DNA from: Candidatus Solibacter usitatus
Lineage (GTDB): Bacteria; Acidobacteriota; Terriglobia; Bryobacterales; Bryobacteraceae
NCBI GenBank assembly: GCA_016213245.1
Contig: JACRBC010000055.1
Coordinates: forward strand, 19,265-83,264
Length of the DNA: 64,000 nt
Direction of reading: 5' to 3'
The position numbers were made by a program, and so were the translations under genes. Below are positions 19,249 to 29,166 of this stretch, piece by piece (position 1 is the first letter of the stretch; each line of letters begins with the position of its first letter). Below the pieces are notes generated by a model. That model searched no databases. It was not told the DNA's origin and was given only the letters and a program-made list of their open reading frames with translations.

Positions 19249-19316
19249 TCTGGCCCACTCTTGCCCGGCGCTCCTCCCATTGCCGCTACAATTGAAGCAA
19301 GCTCAAGCAACTCCTC

Positions 19317-20234
19317 ATGTCCAGCCTCCTCGACCGCCTCAAACAAGGCATCCAGAAGACCCGCGCAGGCCTCGTCACCCAGGTCGAGGACATCCTTCTC
19401 GGCAGGAAGGAGATCGACGCCGATCTCCTCGACGAGCTGGAATACACCCTCATCACCGCCGATGTCGGCGTCCGTACCGCCGCCGAGATTCTGGAAGAGA
19501 TCCGCCGCAAGGTCGAGCGCCACCTGGTCAACGACCCGGCCGAGCTTCGCCAGTTGATCCGCGAGCACCTGCTCGGCGTCCTGGAGGCCTCCGACAGGCC
19601 GCTCAATTTCGCCGCCGAGGCCCCCACCGTCGTTCTGATGGTCGGCGTCAACGGCTCCGGCAAGACCACCACCATCGGCAAGCTCGCCGCCCGCTTCAAG
19701 GAGGAGGGCCGCAGCGTGCTGCTGTGCGCCGCCGACACCTTCCGCGCGGCCGCCATCGAGCAACTCGAACTCTGGGGCCAGCGCACCTCCACCGAGACCA
19801 TCCGCCAGGCCCAGGGGGCCGATCCCAGCGCCGTCATCTTCGACGCGCTCCAGGCCGCCAAGGCGCGCAAGACCGGCGTCCTGCTGGTCGATACCGCCGG
19901 CCGCCTGCACACCAAGGCCAACCTCATGACCGAGCTCGAGAAAATGCGCCGCACCGCCGCCCGTGTCGTTCCCGGCGCTCCCCACGAGGTCTGGCTCGTC
20001 CTTGACGCCACCACCGGCCAGAACGGCCTGGAGCAGGCGCGCAAGTTCACCGAGTCGGCCGGCGTCACCGGCCTGGTCCTCACCAAGCTCGACGGCACGG
20101 CCAAGGGCGGCATCGTGGTCGCCATCACGCGCGAGCTCAACCTGCCCATCCGCTACATCGGCGTCGGCGAACAGTCCGACGATCTGCTGCCGTTCGAACC
20201 CGAGAGATTCATCTCGTCCCTCTTTGAAGCATGA
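19317..20234 (+). CDS. ftsY: signal recognition particle receptor FtsY
   Basis: A 305-residue SRP GTPase that docks ribosome-SRP complexes at the membrane. The NG domain is complete: P-loop [15 protein letters not shown] (about residue 112), [20 protein letters not shown], and [10 protein letters not shown]. The acidic A domain seen in E. coli FtsY is absent, as in many bacteria. The stop overlaps the ribD start by four bases (ATGA), linking secretion and riboflavin genes in one transcript. Confidence 0.97.
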   Translation: MSSLLDRLKQGIQKTRAGLVTQVEDILLGRKEIDADLLDELEYTLITADVGVRTAAEILEEIRRKVERHLVNDPAELRQLIREHLLGVLEASDRPLNFAAEAPTVVLMVGVNGSGKTTTIGKLAARFKEEGRSVLLCAADTFRAAAIEQLELWGQRTSTETIRQAQGADPSAVIFDALQAAKARKTGVLLVDTAGRLHTKANLMTELEKMRRTAARVVPGAPHEVWLVLDATTGQNGLEQARKFTESAGVTGLVLTKLDGTAKGGIVVAITRELNLPIRYIGVGEQSDDLLPFEPERFISSLFEA

Positions 20235-21334
20235 GCATCGAGTACCTGCGCGAAGCTCTCTCCCTCGCCCGCCAGGGGCTCGGGCTGGTCTCGCCCAATC
20301 CGGCCGTCGGCGCCGTGCTGGTCGCCGGCAACGGTGACGTCGTCGGCCGTGGCTTCCATACCTGGGCCGGCGTCCGCCATGCCGAAGTCATCGCCCTGGA
20401 GCAGGCCGGCCCGCGCGCCAATGGCGCAACCCTCTACATCAACCTGGAGCCCTGCTGCCACCAGGGCCGCACCGGCCCCTGCACCGAGGCGCTGATCGAC
20501 GCCCGAGTCGCCAGAGTCGTCGTCATCACGGAGGATCCTGACCCGCGCGCCGCCGGCAATGGCCTGCGCCGCCTGCGCGAAACAGGCGTTGAAATCGTCG
20601 TCGATTCCACCCTCGCCGCCGAGGCCGAGGAGCTGAACCGGCCCTTCTTCCACTTCATGCGCACCGGCCTGCCGCTGGTGACGCTCAAGTCCGCCGTCAC
20701 CCTCGACGGCAAGATCGCCGCTCCGGAGGATAACTCCGGCTGGATTACGTCCGAGCGCGCCCGCGCGCACGTGCAGGAGCTGCGCCACCTCCACGACGCC
20801 ATCCTCACCGGCATCAACACCGTCCTCGCCGACGACTGCCAGCTCACCGACCGCAGCGGCCTCGAGCGCCCCCGCCCCTTGCTGCGCGTCGTGCTCGATT
20901 CGCTTCTGCGCCTGCCGCTGGACTCCCGCATGGTCGAGACCTGCAACCACGACGTCCTCGCCGTCTGTACCTCGGTCGCCCCGGCCTGGCGCCGCCAGGC
21001 GCTGGGAGCGCGCGGCGTCGAGGTGCTCGCCGCCGATGGCCCCGGCGGCCGCCCGGACATCCTCAAGGTGGTTCAGGAACTCGGCGCCCGCCAGTACCAG
21101 TCGCTCATGATCGAAGCCGGCAGCAAGGTGAACTGGACCGCCCTGGAGTCCGGCGCCGCCGACCGCATCTTCTTCTACTACGCCCCCAAGATCCTCGGCG
21201 GCATGCAGTCGCTGCCGGTGGCCGGCGGCCTCGGCCGCCGCCGCCGCTCGGACGCCATCCGCTTCACCGGTACCCGTCTGTACCCCATTCCGCCCGACGA
21301 GTTCGCCGTCGAAGCCTGGCTCAGGAAGGACTGA
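20231..21334 (+). CDS. ribD: bifunctional riboflavin deaminase/reductase RibD
   Basis: A 367-residue two-domain enzyme for the second and third steps of riboflavin synthesis. The N-terminal deaminase has the zinc motifs HAEVIAL (about residue 50) and EPCCHQGRTGPC (about 74), and the substrate loop SPNPAVGAVLV. The C-terminal reductase begins near residue 150 (TLKSAVTLDGKIA) and includes GINTVLADD. The start overlaps ftsY by four bases and riboflavin synthase follows three bases after the stop. Confidence 0.97.
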   Translation: MSIEYLREALSLARQGLGLVSPNPAVGAVLVAGNGDVVGRGFHTWAGVRHAEVIALEQAGPRANGATLYINLEPCCHQGRTGPCTEALIDARVARVVVITEDPDPRAAGNGLRRLRETGVEIVVDSTLAAEAEELNRPFFHFMRTGLPLVTLKSAVTLDGKIAAPEDNSGWITSERARAHVQELRHLHDAILTGINTVLADDCQLTDRSGLERPRPLLRVVLDSLLRLPLDSRMVETCNHDVLAVCTSVAPAWRRQALGARGVEVLAADGPGGRPDILKVVQELGARQYQSLMIEAGSKVNWTALESGAADRIFFYYAPKILGGMQSLPVAGGLGRRRRSDAIRFTGTRLYPIPPDEFAVEAWLRKD

Positions 21335-21337
21335 CTC

Positions 21338-21982
21338 ATGTTCACCGGCATCATCGAAGAGATCGGTACAGTGGCTTCGGTCGAGCCGCGCACGGCCGGC
21401 AGCCGGCTGCGCATCCGCGCGCCGCTGGTCTGCGGCGATCTGAGGGAAGGCGACAGCGTCTGCGTCAACGGCGTCTGCCTCACCGCCGTGGCTTTGGAAG
21501 CCTCCAGCTTCGCCGCCGACGCCGCCCCGGAAACGCTGGCGCGTTCCTCTCTGGGATCGCTGCGCCCCGGCGACCCCGTCAACCTCGAGCGCGCCCTGCT
21601 GGCCGCCTCCCGGCTCGGCGGCCACATCGTCCAGGGCCACGTCGACGGCGCCGGCGAGATCGTCTCCCTCGAACCGCTCGGCGACAACAACTGGTGGCTC
21701 CAGGTGCGCGTCCCGGCTGAGCTACAGCGTTATCTCGTCTTCAAGGGCTCCATCGCCATCGACGGCATCAGCCTCACCATCGCCCGCGTCGAAGGCGACA
21801 TCGTCGGCGTCACCATCATTCCCCACACCCGCGCCAACACCACCCTCCGCGCCAAAGGTCCCGGCGATCCCGTCAACCTCGAAACCGACGTGCTGGCCAA
21901 GTACGTGGAGAAGATGCTCTCGACGCTCGACCTCACAAGCCGCAAGCTGACCGTCGAAGGGATGCTCGAACAGGGCTTCTGA
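21338..21982 (+). CDS. ribE: riboflavin synthase, alpha chain
   Basis: A 214-residue riboflavin synthase made of two similar lumazine-binding halves. It begins MFTGIIEEIGTV and the second half begins HIVQGHVDGAGEI near residue 97; VNGVCLTA and IDGISLTIA are the matching motifs of the two halves. It converts two lumazine molecules to riboflavin. It directly follows ribD, so the two are one unit. No FMN riboswitch is visible, as expected for a gene set inside an ftsY transcript. Confidence 0.97.
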   Translation: MFTGIIEEIGTVASVEPRTAGSRLRIRAPLVCGDLREGDSVCVNGVCLTAVALEASSFAADAAPETLARSSLGSLRPGDPVNLERALLAASRLGGHIVQGHVDGAGEIVSLEPLGDNNWWLQVRVPAELQRYLVFKGSIAIDGISLTIARVEGDIVGVTIIPHTRANTTLRAKGPGDPVNLETDVLAKYVEKMLSTLDLTSRKLTVEGMLEQGF

Positions 21983-22000
21983 GCCGCGAGCGGTAGCGAG

Positions 22001-22012
22001 CGGGTTCGCCCG
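22001..22012. terminator. small UUCG hairpin between convergent genes
   Basis: CGGG-TTCG-CCCG forms a four-pair stem with a stable UUCG loop in the 37-base gap between riboflavin synthase and the convergent GH38-like gene. There is no T-run, so any terminator role is weakly supported. Confidence 0.25.
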
Positions 22013-22019
22013 TCTCCCC

Positions 22020-24593
22020 CTACACCCCCCGCGGCGGGTGCCCTTTCTCGCCTGAGTAACGCCGCAGCGCCGGGCGCTTCCCCTCCGGCGCCAGCGGCGC
22101 CCAGTCCAGCAGCGCCTTGGCTTGCGCCACCCGGCCGGCCGTCTGGAATCGTAGCGTCACGATCTCCTGCGGCCGCACCGCGAACCGGTAGTTCGGCCCT
22201 TTGCCCAGCGCCCGCCGGTTGCCCCCCACCATGTCGGTGAGCGCGGCATCCTTGTGCGGCAGCCGCATCCGCACCTCCGCTTCGCCCTTCACCCCCAGGC
22301 ACTCCACCAGCCGCACTTCAACGAACTCCCCGTCGCGCCGCATCGACTCCACCAGCACGTTTGCGCTCGTCTCCAGGAACGACCACGTCCGCCCGCCGCC
22401 CCCGCTCAGCGCATAGGGCTGCGTGTTGTACTCGGCCGCCATGTGCGGCACGCGCGCGCCGGCCCACTCGCCTTCGTGCGCCACAATGGCGTATTCCAGC
22501 ACGTGCCGCCCTTTGCCCGACAGCCACGAGTTCGGATAACCGTAGTACTTCTCCGTGGCGTTGAGCAGGAAGATCACCGGCGTCCGTCCGGTCAGCTCGC
22601 GCCCGGACAACCCGCGGTCCAGTATCGCCAGCCCGCCCCCGCCATGCAGCGCGTAATGGCTCCAGCCCACCGCCGGGGTGATGCCCTTGTTGAATCCCGG
22701 CATCTCCTCCGTCGGCTCCGGCCACGCGCTGTGCGTGAAGCCGTATGGGACCGCCCGGCGGACCTCGGCGACATCGCCGGGCAACGGAAACTCGGCCACC
22801 ACCACCGTGCGGTCCGGAATGTCATTGAGAGTTGTCTCGAAGTCGATGCGCGGCGAGTCGTGGTAAAACCGCATCGCTCTCCTGCACGCCCCTCCGCCGA
22901 AAAACGTCCCGTCCACCACCACCGTGGTGGCCAGCGCACCCCGTGTGGTGCTGATCCGCGGCGCCGAATCCGACGACGTGCCCAGCCTGATGCGCTGCGC
23001 CCGCCCCAGCATGTGGTCCCCCGGGTCGGCCGCCTGCTTCTCCGGCCGTTCGGCCACCAGCACGTTCGCCGCCCCGCCCAGCATCTCTTTTCCCGAAGGC
23101 TTCAGGCACAGGCTCAGCAGCGCCCCGGTTCGCTCACTCACATGCGCCGTGTAGTACCGGTTCTCGATCCGCATCGGCAGCGCGATCGCTTGAGGCGCCG
23201 GCGCCGCCTGCGTCGCGCGTGGCGACACCGTCACCGACACCGGCCCCAGCGCAGGCCGGCACAACACGCGGTCGCTCCCCAGCGCTTCGCATGCGACACC
23301 CGCCGGAACAGAGGCGGCCGGAAGCACCACCGGATCCTCTCTCCGCCAGTTCAACGGGTTGAACAGCACCGCGGAGGAGCCCTTGCCCGCCAGCGCGCGG
23401 CCCGCCTCCTCCAGCGCCTTGCCGCTCCCGGCCTCCACACTGCGGAACCGGTCGGCCACGTCCCATGACTCGCCGTGCTCGAACACCATCCCGCCCGCGG
23501 CGCCCCAGAGCGTGTTGCGGTCCATGTTCAGGAACATCTGTAGCCACGCCTGATGCAGATCCTCCACCGGGTAGGCGTGCCGCCCCGCCAGGCTCGCCGC
23601 CGCGGCCAGCGATTCGGCCGCCAGCAGTTGGCGCTCGCACCGCCGGAACCACGTCTTCACCCGCGGGCACTCGATCCAGAAGGAGAGAAAGAAGAACCCC
23701 GTCCCACCGCGCATCACCGGCAGCTTCCACCGGCCCGCCTTCAGCCCCGGCGCCACCTCGTCGAAGTACTTCGACAACGTCGTGAAGCACACCTCCGATT
23801 GCGGATCGTGCCGCCGCCATTCCTCGGCGAACGCCCGCGGATAGTCCGGCCGCAGCGGCGCCAGGTTGTAGTCGCCATTGCCGCCCAGCGCCAGCACCGG
23901 AGCGCCTTCCGGCGTCGTCTTCTGTTTCACCGCGAACTCACGCTTCAACTCCTCCACCTGCTTGGCGTCCAGCGGCCCCTTGGCCGAGAAGATCGGCCGC
24001 GCGTCGGAATAGTGGCCCGGAGAGATCGCCGGCACGCGCGTTCCGTCCGGCGAGTCGAACCAGTGCAACGCCGAGCCGGTCGTGTTGCCCCGCGTGTACA
24101 CCAGCGCCTCCAGCCCCAACCCGGCCGTAATCTGCGCCATCTGCGGGTGCGTGCCGCACACGTCGATGCACCATGCAAACCGCGGCCTCACGCCGAATAC
24201 CTCCTGCTGCCACCGCAGCCCCTCCACGCCCAGCCGCACCAGCGCCTCGCCGCCGGATAGGTTGATCGTGGACTCCAGGAAGAAGCCGTTCACCAGCTCC
24301 ACGCGCCCCGCGCCGATCGCCCGCTTCAGCTCCGCCGCGCGCTCCGGCCTGAAGCCCAGCATGGCGATCATGTTGTTGCACTCCGACAGTACGAAGGCGT
24401 ACTCCGGATCGTCGCGCACGCGGTCCAGGTGGTCGAAGTAGGTGTTGGCGCAATAGACCCGCTCCATCGAGAAGTTGGTCAGCCAGCCGCAGCTCGCCGG
24501 GTGGAAATTGGGGACCACGAAGACCCGCCTTTTCGGCCCCTGCGCCGCCGCCGCCGCGGCAAGGAACGACCTTCGCGTCACTGGTCTGCTCAT
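22020..24593 (-). CDS. Tat-exported GH38-like glycoside hydrolase
   Basis: An 857-residue protein with a twin-arginine signal (SRPVTRRSFLAAAAAA). The N-terminal half resembles the glycosyl hydrolase family 38 alpha-mannosidase domain: VVPNFHPASCGW, LSECNNMIAMLGFRPE, FAWCIDVCGTHPQMAQI (the aspartate is the candidate nucleophile, about residue 154) and a long beta-rich C-terminal half. The usual HTHxDPGW opening motif is not conserved, so it is a divergent member and its substrate is uncertain. The start at 24593 overlaps the previous gene's stop by four bases; the longer track ORF is a shadow. It is likely periplasmic. Confidence 0.75.
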   Translation of the reverse strand: MSRPVTRRSFLAAAAAAQGPKRRVFVVPNFHPASCGWLTNFSMERVYCANTYFDHLDRVRDDPEYAFVLSECNNMIAMLGFRPERAAELKRAIGAGRVELVNGFFLESTINLSGGEALVRLGVEGLRWQQEVFGVRPRFAWCIDVCGTHPQMAQITAGLGLEALVYTRGNTTGSALHWFDSPDGTRVPAISPGHYSDARPIFSAKGPLDAKQVEELKREFAVKQKTTPEGAPVLALGGNGDYNLAPLRPDYPRAFAEEWRRHDPQSEVCFTTLSKYFDEVAPGLKAGRWKLPVMRGGTGFFFLSFWIECPRVKTWFRRCERQLLAAESLAAAASLAGRHAYPVEDLHQAWLQMFLNMDRNTLWGAAGGMVFEHGESWDVADRFRSVEAGSGKALEEAGRALAGKGSSAVLFNPLNWRREDPVVLPAASVPAGVACEALGSDRVLCRPALGPVSVTVSPRATQAAPAPQAIALPMRIENRYYTAHVSERTGALLSLCLKPSGKEMLGGAANVLVAERPEKQAADPGDHMLGRAQRIRLGTSSDSAPRISTTRGALATTVVVDGTFFGGGACRRAMRFYHDSPRIDFETTLNDIPDRTVVVAEFPLPGDVAEVRRAVPYGFTHSAWPEPTEEMPGFNKGITPAVGWSHYALHGGGGLAILDRGLSGRELTGRTPVIFLLNATEKYYGYPNSWLSGKGRHVLEYAIVAHEGEWAGARVPHMAAEYNTQPYALSGGGGRTWSFLETSANVLVESMRRDGEFVEVRLVECLGVKGEAEVRMRLPHKDAALTDMVGGNRRALGKGPNYRFAVRPQEIVTLRFQTAGRVAQAKALLDWAPLAPEGKRPALRRYSGEKGHPPRGV

Positions 24594-26851
24594 TTGGCGC
24601 CTCCTGGTCTCCACGTCGTGACCTCCGCCGGCAGCGGCGGCAAGCCCTGCCGCGCGCGCCGCGTTGCGCCGGTCTGAACGCCCGCTTCGTTCGCCACCAC
24701 GCTGCACATTCGTTTGGACGAGGCCAGTACCCGCCCGCCGTACTCCAGCCGGGTGCCGTCGCCCATGACATAGCCGAGGATGCGCCCGTCCGGCGCCCTT
24801 CGGACCATCGCCAGCAATGCGTCCGTCTTCAGCGGGCCGGCCGCCAGCAACTGTCCACCTTCATCGGGAACCTCCTCCGGCTGCCAGGCGATCAGGTCGC
24901 TGAAGCCCGGGCCCTCCACCACTATACTGGCCGCTCCCAGGCCGCCAGTCACCCGCGGACCCCGGCTCAGCCGCGGCAGCGGCTCGCCCACGCGCGAGGC
25001 CGCCGCCAGCGCGACGTAGCGCGCCCGCACGCCGCGCCGGTTCACCCGCAGCAGGCCCAGCTCATGCTTCGCCGCCCGGCCCTCCCCGCGTACCACCCGG
25101 AAATCGTGCTCCGGCGCGGCCGGCTCGTCGAAGGCGATCCGGCACACCGCCCGCTCGCCTTGCACTTCGAACGGCTCGCCGTACGTCCCCGCGCCGGAGA
25201 TCCTCTTTGCCGCCGTGTACCACTGCCAGTGATAGTCGTGCTCGCTGCCGTCTTTCTGAATGTCGTCGGCGACGACGACATACGGCGCCAGACCCTGCTT
25301 CACAAACAACGCCGTCCGGTCAGCCCTCTCCGCCGGCGCGGATCCGCGCACGCTACGGTCCGCGTACGACAGCCGCGCGTCCCCGCGCGCATAATCGGCC
25401 AACTGGCCGGCCGCCACCCCGGTCATGAAGCCCAGAATCGAGCCGTCGTCGCCCGCTGAGGGCCGGTCCTCAGCCGGCATCCCGCCTTCATCCACAATCA
25501 CCATGTTGTGTTCGATGTCCGCCCCGTGGTGCCGGTGCGAGTAGGGATAGACGTTGGCGTGCGTCGCAAACTGTTCGCCAAACGCCGTGAACAGAAAGCT
25601 GTTCATGTCGTAGTGCGTGTGGTTGGCGTCGTCGTGCCTCGTCGTGAACGCGAACCAGTGCGCCTGCTCGTCGTCCCAGCCGCTCCGCCCGAAAACGTAA
25701 CCCGCGCGGTTGGCGTCCACCTCGAAATAGGACGACGGCGGCAGCCCCAGCGCCCCCGGCGACTCCGCCTTCAATCCTTCCGGGTAGTTCAGGAACACCC
25801 ACAGCGGGTTGATCCGGTCCAGGTCGGCGTACTTGAGAAACGTCCATAGCCCGGCGGCGTCCTGCAACTCCCCAATGCCCCGCAGGTAGATCGGCTGGAA
25901 GACCCGCCGCCCATACTCCGTGTTGTCCCCGGCCGGCCCGCAGCCTCCCTGCGGCATCCATTGGTGGCGCAGGTAGTGCATCGCGTTCACCGCGCCGCTG
26001 GAACCGATGATGTCTTCCCCTCCCAGCCGCCGCACCGCCTCGGCGAACAGCGTCGGGTTCTGGTGATAGTGGGCGTAGCCGGGCCCCTCGTTGCAGATGC
26101 CGTTGGCCCGCCACGTCAGCGGGAAGTAGTTGTCCCGGATCTTCCGGAAACACTCGGCCTGCCACCGCGCGTACTCCGCGTGATTGGACTCCCCCCGCGT
26201 CGCCGCCAGCAGAATCCCCTGCGCCCCCACCGGAATCGCCCCGCAGTTGTACGCCGCGTCCCTCCACCACCAGCTCTCGGTATGCGCGAAAAGCGCGGCG
26301 TTCCACATCTCCAGCCGTCCCAGCACCCGGCGCCGTTGCTCCTCCGCCATCATCGGGTACAGCCAGTCCCAGGCATAGGCGAACGCCTTCGGCCAGTGTT
26401 CCGTCGCAAAGAAGTCGCCGTCCACCACGCGGTGGAACTCGGCCGCGTCCCAACGCGCCGCCGTCTGCTCGAACAACTCCACCGCCTTGCGCCCCACTTC
26501 CCGGTCGCCCTCCACCTGGTAGACCAGCGCCATCGCCTGGAGCTGTTCAGCCAGCCGCTTGCCCTCCTGCCCCACCGCCTGTTTCACCGTCAGATCAGCC
26601 GTGTATGGCGCCGCCGCCAGTTTCTTGACTCGGACCCACGCCTCCCCAGCCATCCCCCCGCCGGCGGCCCGCTTCCGCAGAGCCGGCAACTCCCCCGCGC
26701 TGAATACGATCCCCGGGTGCGTCCCCGGCCGCACCACCACGTATGTCCGCTTCGGTTCTCCAGCGCCCGTCTGCAACCCCAACCCCAGCGCCGCCACCAT
26801 CACAAACCCGCCAAAAACCAACCTCTTCAATCCGCGTTCATCTGAGTTCAT
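24590..26851 (-). CDS. heparinase II/III-like polysaccharide lyase, exported
   Basis: A 753-residue protein with an N-terminal signal (KRLVFGGFVMVAALGLGLQ). The middle resembles an alpha/alpha-barrel of alginate-lyase or heparinase type (WPKAFAYAWDWLYPMM, NEGPGYAHYHQNP), followed by the heparinase II/III beta-domain signature FTTRHDDANHTHYDMNSFLF and HRHHGADIEHNMVIVDEGG. Such enzymes cleave uronic-acid polysaccharides by elimination. It overlaps the end of leuA by 14 bases and the GH38-like start by four, so it may be co-transcribed with both. The polysaccharide target is unknown. Confidence 0.8.
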   Translation of the reverse strand: MNSDERGLKRLVFGGFVMVAALGLGLQTGAGEPKRTYVVVRPGTHPGIVFSAGELPALRKRAAGGGMAGEAWVRVKKLAAAPYTADLTVKQAVGQEGKRLAEQLQAMALVYQVEGDREVGRKAVELFEQTAARWDAAEFHRVVDGDFFATEHWPKAFAYAWDWLYPMMAEEQRRRVLGRLEMWNAALFAHTESWWWRDAAYNCGAIPVGAQGILLAATRGESNHAEYARWQAECFRKIRDNYFPLTWRANGICNEGPGYAHYHQNPTLFAEAVRRLGGEDIIGSSGAVNAMHYLRHQWMPQGGCGPAGDNTEYGRRVFQPIYLRGIGELQDAAGLWTFLKYADLDRINPLWVFLNYPEGLKAESPGALGLPPSSYFEVDANRAGYVFGRSGWDDEQAHWFAFTTRHDDANHTHYDMNSFLFTAFGEQFATHANVYPYSHRHHGADIEHNMVIVDEGGMPAEDRPSAGDDGSILGFMTGVAAGQLADYARGDARLSYADRSVRGSAPAERADRTALFVKQGLAPYVVVADDIQKDGSEHDYHWQWYTAAKRISGAGTYGEPFEVQGERAVCRIAFDEPAAPEHDFRVVRGEGRAAKHELGLLRVNRRGVRARYVALAAASRVGEPLPRLSRGPRVTGGLGAASIVVEGPGFSDLIAWQPEEVPDEGGQLLAAGPLKTDALLAMVRRAPDGRILGYVMGDGTRLEYGGRVLASSKRMCSVVANEAGVQTGATRRARQGLPPLPAEVTTWRPGGAK

Positions 26852-28400
26852 CTGCGGCCATTCTCCCGCCCAGCCCCGCCAGCCGGTTCAGCCCGTCCAC
26901 GTAAGCCTTGGCGCTCGCCTCGATCACGTCGGTGGAGGCGCCGCGGCCTGTCACCCTGCGGCCCCCGGACTCCAGGTGGACCGTCACCTCGCCCAGCGCC
27001 TCCGTCCCGCTGGTGACCGCCCGGATGTCGTACTTCACCAGCTTCGCCTGCCGCCGCGCCACCGCCTCGATCGCCTTGTACACCGCGTCCACCGGGCCGT
27101 CGCCCGTGGCCGCGCTCTCCCGCATCTCGTCCCCCACCTTCAGCCGCACCGTGGCCGTCGGAATGGCCGACGTGCCGCTGTAGAAATGCAGATAGTCGAG
27201 ATGGTACACCTCCGGCTCGGAATGCAGTTCGTCATTGAGTATCGCCGCCAGGTCCTCGTCGAAGACCTCCTGCTTCTTGTCCGCCACAATCAGAAAACGC
27301 TGGTAGGTCTGATCCAGTTCCTCCTGCGTCAACGCGTAGCCGAGCTTCTCCAGCCGGTCGCGCAGCCCGGCCCGGCCCGTGCGCGCCGTCAGCACAACAT
27401 GGCTCTGCTCGAAACCGACGTCTTCCGGCCGCATGATCTCGTACGTCTCGCGGTTCTTCAAAACCCCGTCCACGTGGATGCCCGAGCTGTGCGCGAAGGC
27501 GTTCGCGCCGACAATCGCCTTGTTGCCCGGCACCGCCATCCCCAGCATGTCCGATACCAGCCGGCTGGTGCGGCTGAACTCGCGCGTGTGGATCCCCGTG
27601 TGCACCCCGAAATAGTCCGCCCGCGTGCGGAGCGCCATTACCACTTCTTCCAGCGCCGCGTTGCCCGCCCGCTCGCCGATCCCGTTGATCGTGCCCTCCA
27701 CCTGCCGCGCCCCGTTCACCACCCCGGCCAGCGCATTGGAGACCGCCATGCCCAGGTCATTGTGGCAGTGCACGCTGATGGTGGCGCGCCCGATGTTGGA
27801 GACGTGCTCCCGAATGCCGCGGATCAGCGCGCCGTACTGCTCCGGCACCGCGTAGCCCGTCGTGTCCGGAATGTTCACCACGCTCGCGCCCGCCTCGATC
27901 GCCGCCGTCAGCATCTCGTACAGATAGGCCGGCTCGGCCCGGCCGGCGTCCTCGGCGTAAAACTCAACCTCATCCACATGCGACCGCGCCAGCCGCACCG
28001 CCTCCACGGCCATCTCAATCATCCGCGCCTTCTTCTCTTCCACCGTTCTGCCGTACTTGACATCGCCGAACTTCCCCAGAATGTGAATCGCGGAGACGCC
28101 GATCCCCGTGTGGATGCGCGGGCGGCGCGCCTTGGCCAGCGCCCTGCCGCAGGCCTCGATGTCGCTCGCCACCGCCCGCGATAGCGCGCACACCACCGGC
28201 CCGTCCATCTCCTCCGCAATCGCCTCCACCGCCGCGAAATCCTCCGGCGATGAGTTCGGATACCCCGCCTCAATCACGTCCACGCCCAGCCGCGCGAGCT
28301 GCCTCGCGATCGTCAGCTTCTCGCGCCGCCCCAGCCGCGTCCCCGCCGCCTGCTCGCCGTCTCGCAACGTCGTGTCGAAAATCGCTACTTTGTCTGACAT
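26838..28400 (-). CDS. leuA: 2-isopropylmalate synthase
   Basis: A roughly 520-residue enzyme for the first step of leucine synthesis. It starts [20 protein letters not shown], the DRE-TIM signature, and has the metal-binding [14 protein letters not shown] (about residue 200), [18 protein letters not shown] and a C-terminal LeuA regulatory domain (about 385-520). The closely related citramalate synthases cannot be fully excluded, but the GIG..AGN pattern fits LeuA. I prefer the second Met (28400) over the track's 28415 because AGG lies at normal spacing before it. The following genes in the same direction are polysaccharide enzymes. Confidence 0.93.
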   Translation of the reverse strand: MSDKVAIFDTTLRDGEQAAGTRLGRREKLTIARQLARLGVDVIEAGYPNSSPEDFAAVEAIAEEMDGPVVCALSRAVASDIEACGRALAKARRPRIHTGIGVSAIHILGKFGDVKYGRTVEEKKARMIEMAVEAVRLARSHVDEVEFYAEDAGRAEPAYLYEMLTAAIEAGASVVNIPDTTGYAVPEQYGALIRGIREHVSNIGRATISVHCHNDLGMAVSNALAGVVNGARQVEGTINGIGERAGNAALEEVVMALRTRADYFGVHTGIHTREFSRTSRLVSDMLGMAVPGNKAIVGANAFAHSSGIHVDGVLKNRETYEIMRPEDVGFEQSHVVLTARTGRAGLRDRLEKLGYALTQEELDQTYQRFLIVADKKQEVFDEDLAAILNDELHSEPEVYHLDYLHFYSGTSAIPTATVRLKVGDEMRESAATGDGPVDAVYKAIEAVARRQAKLVKYDIRAVTSGTEALGEVTVHLESGGRRVTGRGASTDVIEASAKAYVDGLNRLAGLGGRMAADELR

Positions 28401-28415
28401 TGTGCCTGCCGCCAT

Positions 28416-28830
28416 TCACTCACAAAAGTACCGCATGTGGCCTCCGTGCGCCGTGCCCCTCCGGCTCGCGCCCGCCTCCTATCCGCCGGGCGCCCCGGTC
28501 TCTTCATCGACGAACCCGGCGTCGCCCAACCCGGCGATGATGGAGTCGTCCAACACCTGGCCGCTGTCGCCAAAACCACGGGTGCCGGCAACTTCCACCC
28601 GTGGACCATCGCGCCCGCGGCTCTCTCCTGCGCCACATACGAAGCGTGCCTGAAGCGAACGTGAGTTCGCCTGCGCCAGGTGGACCAGTGGATGGCCCTG
28701 ATCGGCGGCGTCTTCCGGGCCGTCGTCGGCCCGCCGCCGGTCGCCTCAGGGCTCTCACGAAGGGTCTCCCAGCCAGTTGTCACTTTCTTGCCTTCCTTCA
28801 CGCTTCAGAAGGTAGAGAGGAGAATCAACC
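28416..28830. other. 415-base intergenic region with hairpins, no convincing gene
   Basis: This is the largest gap in the window, between divergent leuA and the unknown 28831 gene. I see two perfect short inverted repeats: GCGAAC-GTGA-GTTCGC at 28655-28670 and CGGGCCG-TCGT-CGGCCCG at 28716-28733. A 75-codon plus-strand ORF (28437-28664) and a 138-codon minus-strand ORF cross the region, but neither has a ribosome site or a recognisable motif. The last 30 bases carry the AGAGGAG ribosome site of the next gene. It may be the remains of a decayed gene plus two promoters. Confidence 0.5.
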
Positions 28831-29166
28831 ATGGCCAAGAAAAAAGCGCCGCTTAACGAATCCGGCAAGGGAGCGCCGGCTGCGAAAAAACCAGGCCCGC
28901 GGAAGGCGCAATTGTGGAATCGGACCGTGGCCCGCGAGATCGCCCTCGACCAGACAATGGTTGCCGATGCGGACCTGGACGACAAACTCGGCGGCCAACG
29001 GGTGGCCCTTTTCTCACAAGATGCGCGCGACTTGTACCGCCAACGCTGCGTCGACGAGGCGGGACGCCGGGGCCATGCCGTCGTCAACCCGGATGCGATC
29101 CCTGCCGACGCCGACACCACTGTGAAGGAGGTGGGCGATGCCCTGTTTGACAATGCGAGGCCGTAG
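28831..29166 (+). CDS. hypothetical protein, basic N-terminus
   Basis: A 111-residue protein I do not recognise. The first 25 residues are lysine- and proline-rich (MAKKKAPLNESGKGAPAAKK), the rest is mixed charge with no membrane segment or signal. A very good ribosome site (GAGAGGAG) precedes the ATG. Its 3' end overlaps the next gene by 29 bases, and the GGAGG for that gene lies inside it, so the two are translationally coupled. Base use is less GC-biased than neighbours (for example gaaaaaacc and ttgtggaat), which hints at transfer. Two cysteines are absent apart from one in RQRCVD. Confidence 0.65.
   Translation: MAKKKAPLNESGKGAPAAKKPGPRKAQLWNRTVAREIALDQTMVADADLDDKLGGQRVALFSQDARDLYRQRCVDEAGRRGHAVVNPDAIPADADTTVKEVGDALFDNARP

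Noticed and set aside
28437-28664. 75-codon plus-strand ORF in the long intergenic region
   Set aside because: Looks somewhat protein-like (FIDEPGVAQPGDD) but has no ribosome site, no known motif and could be a decayed fragment; not called as a gene.
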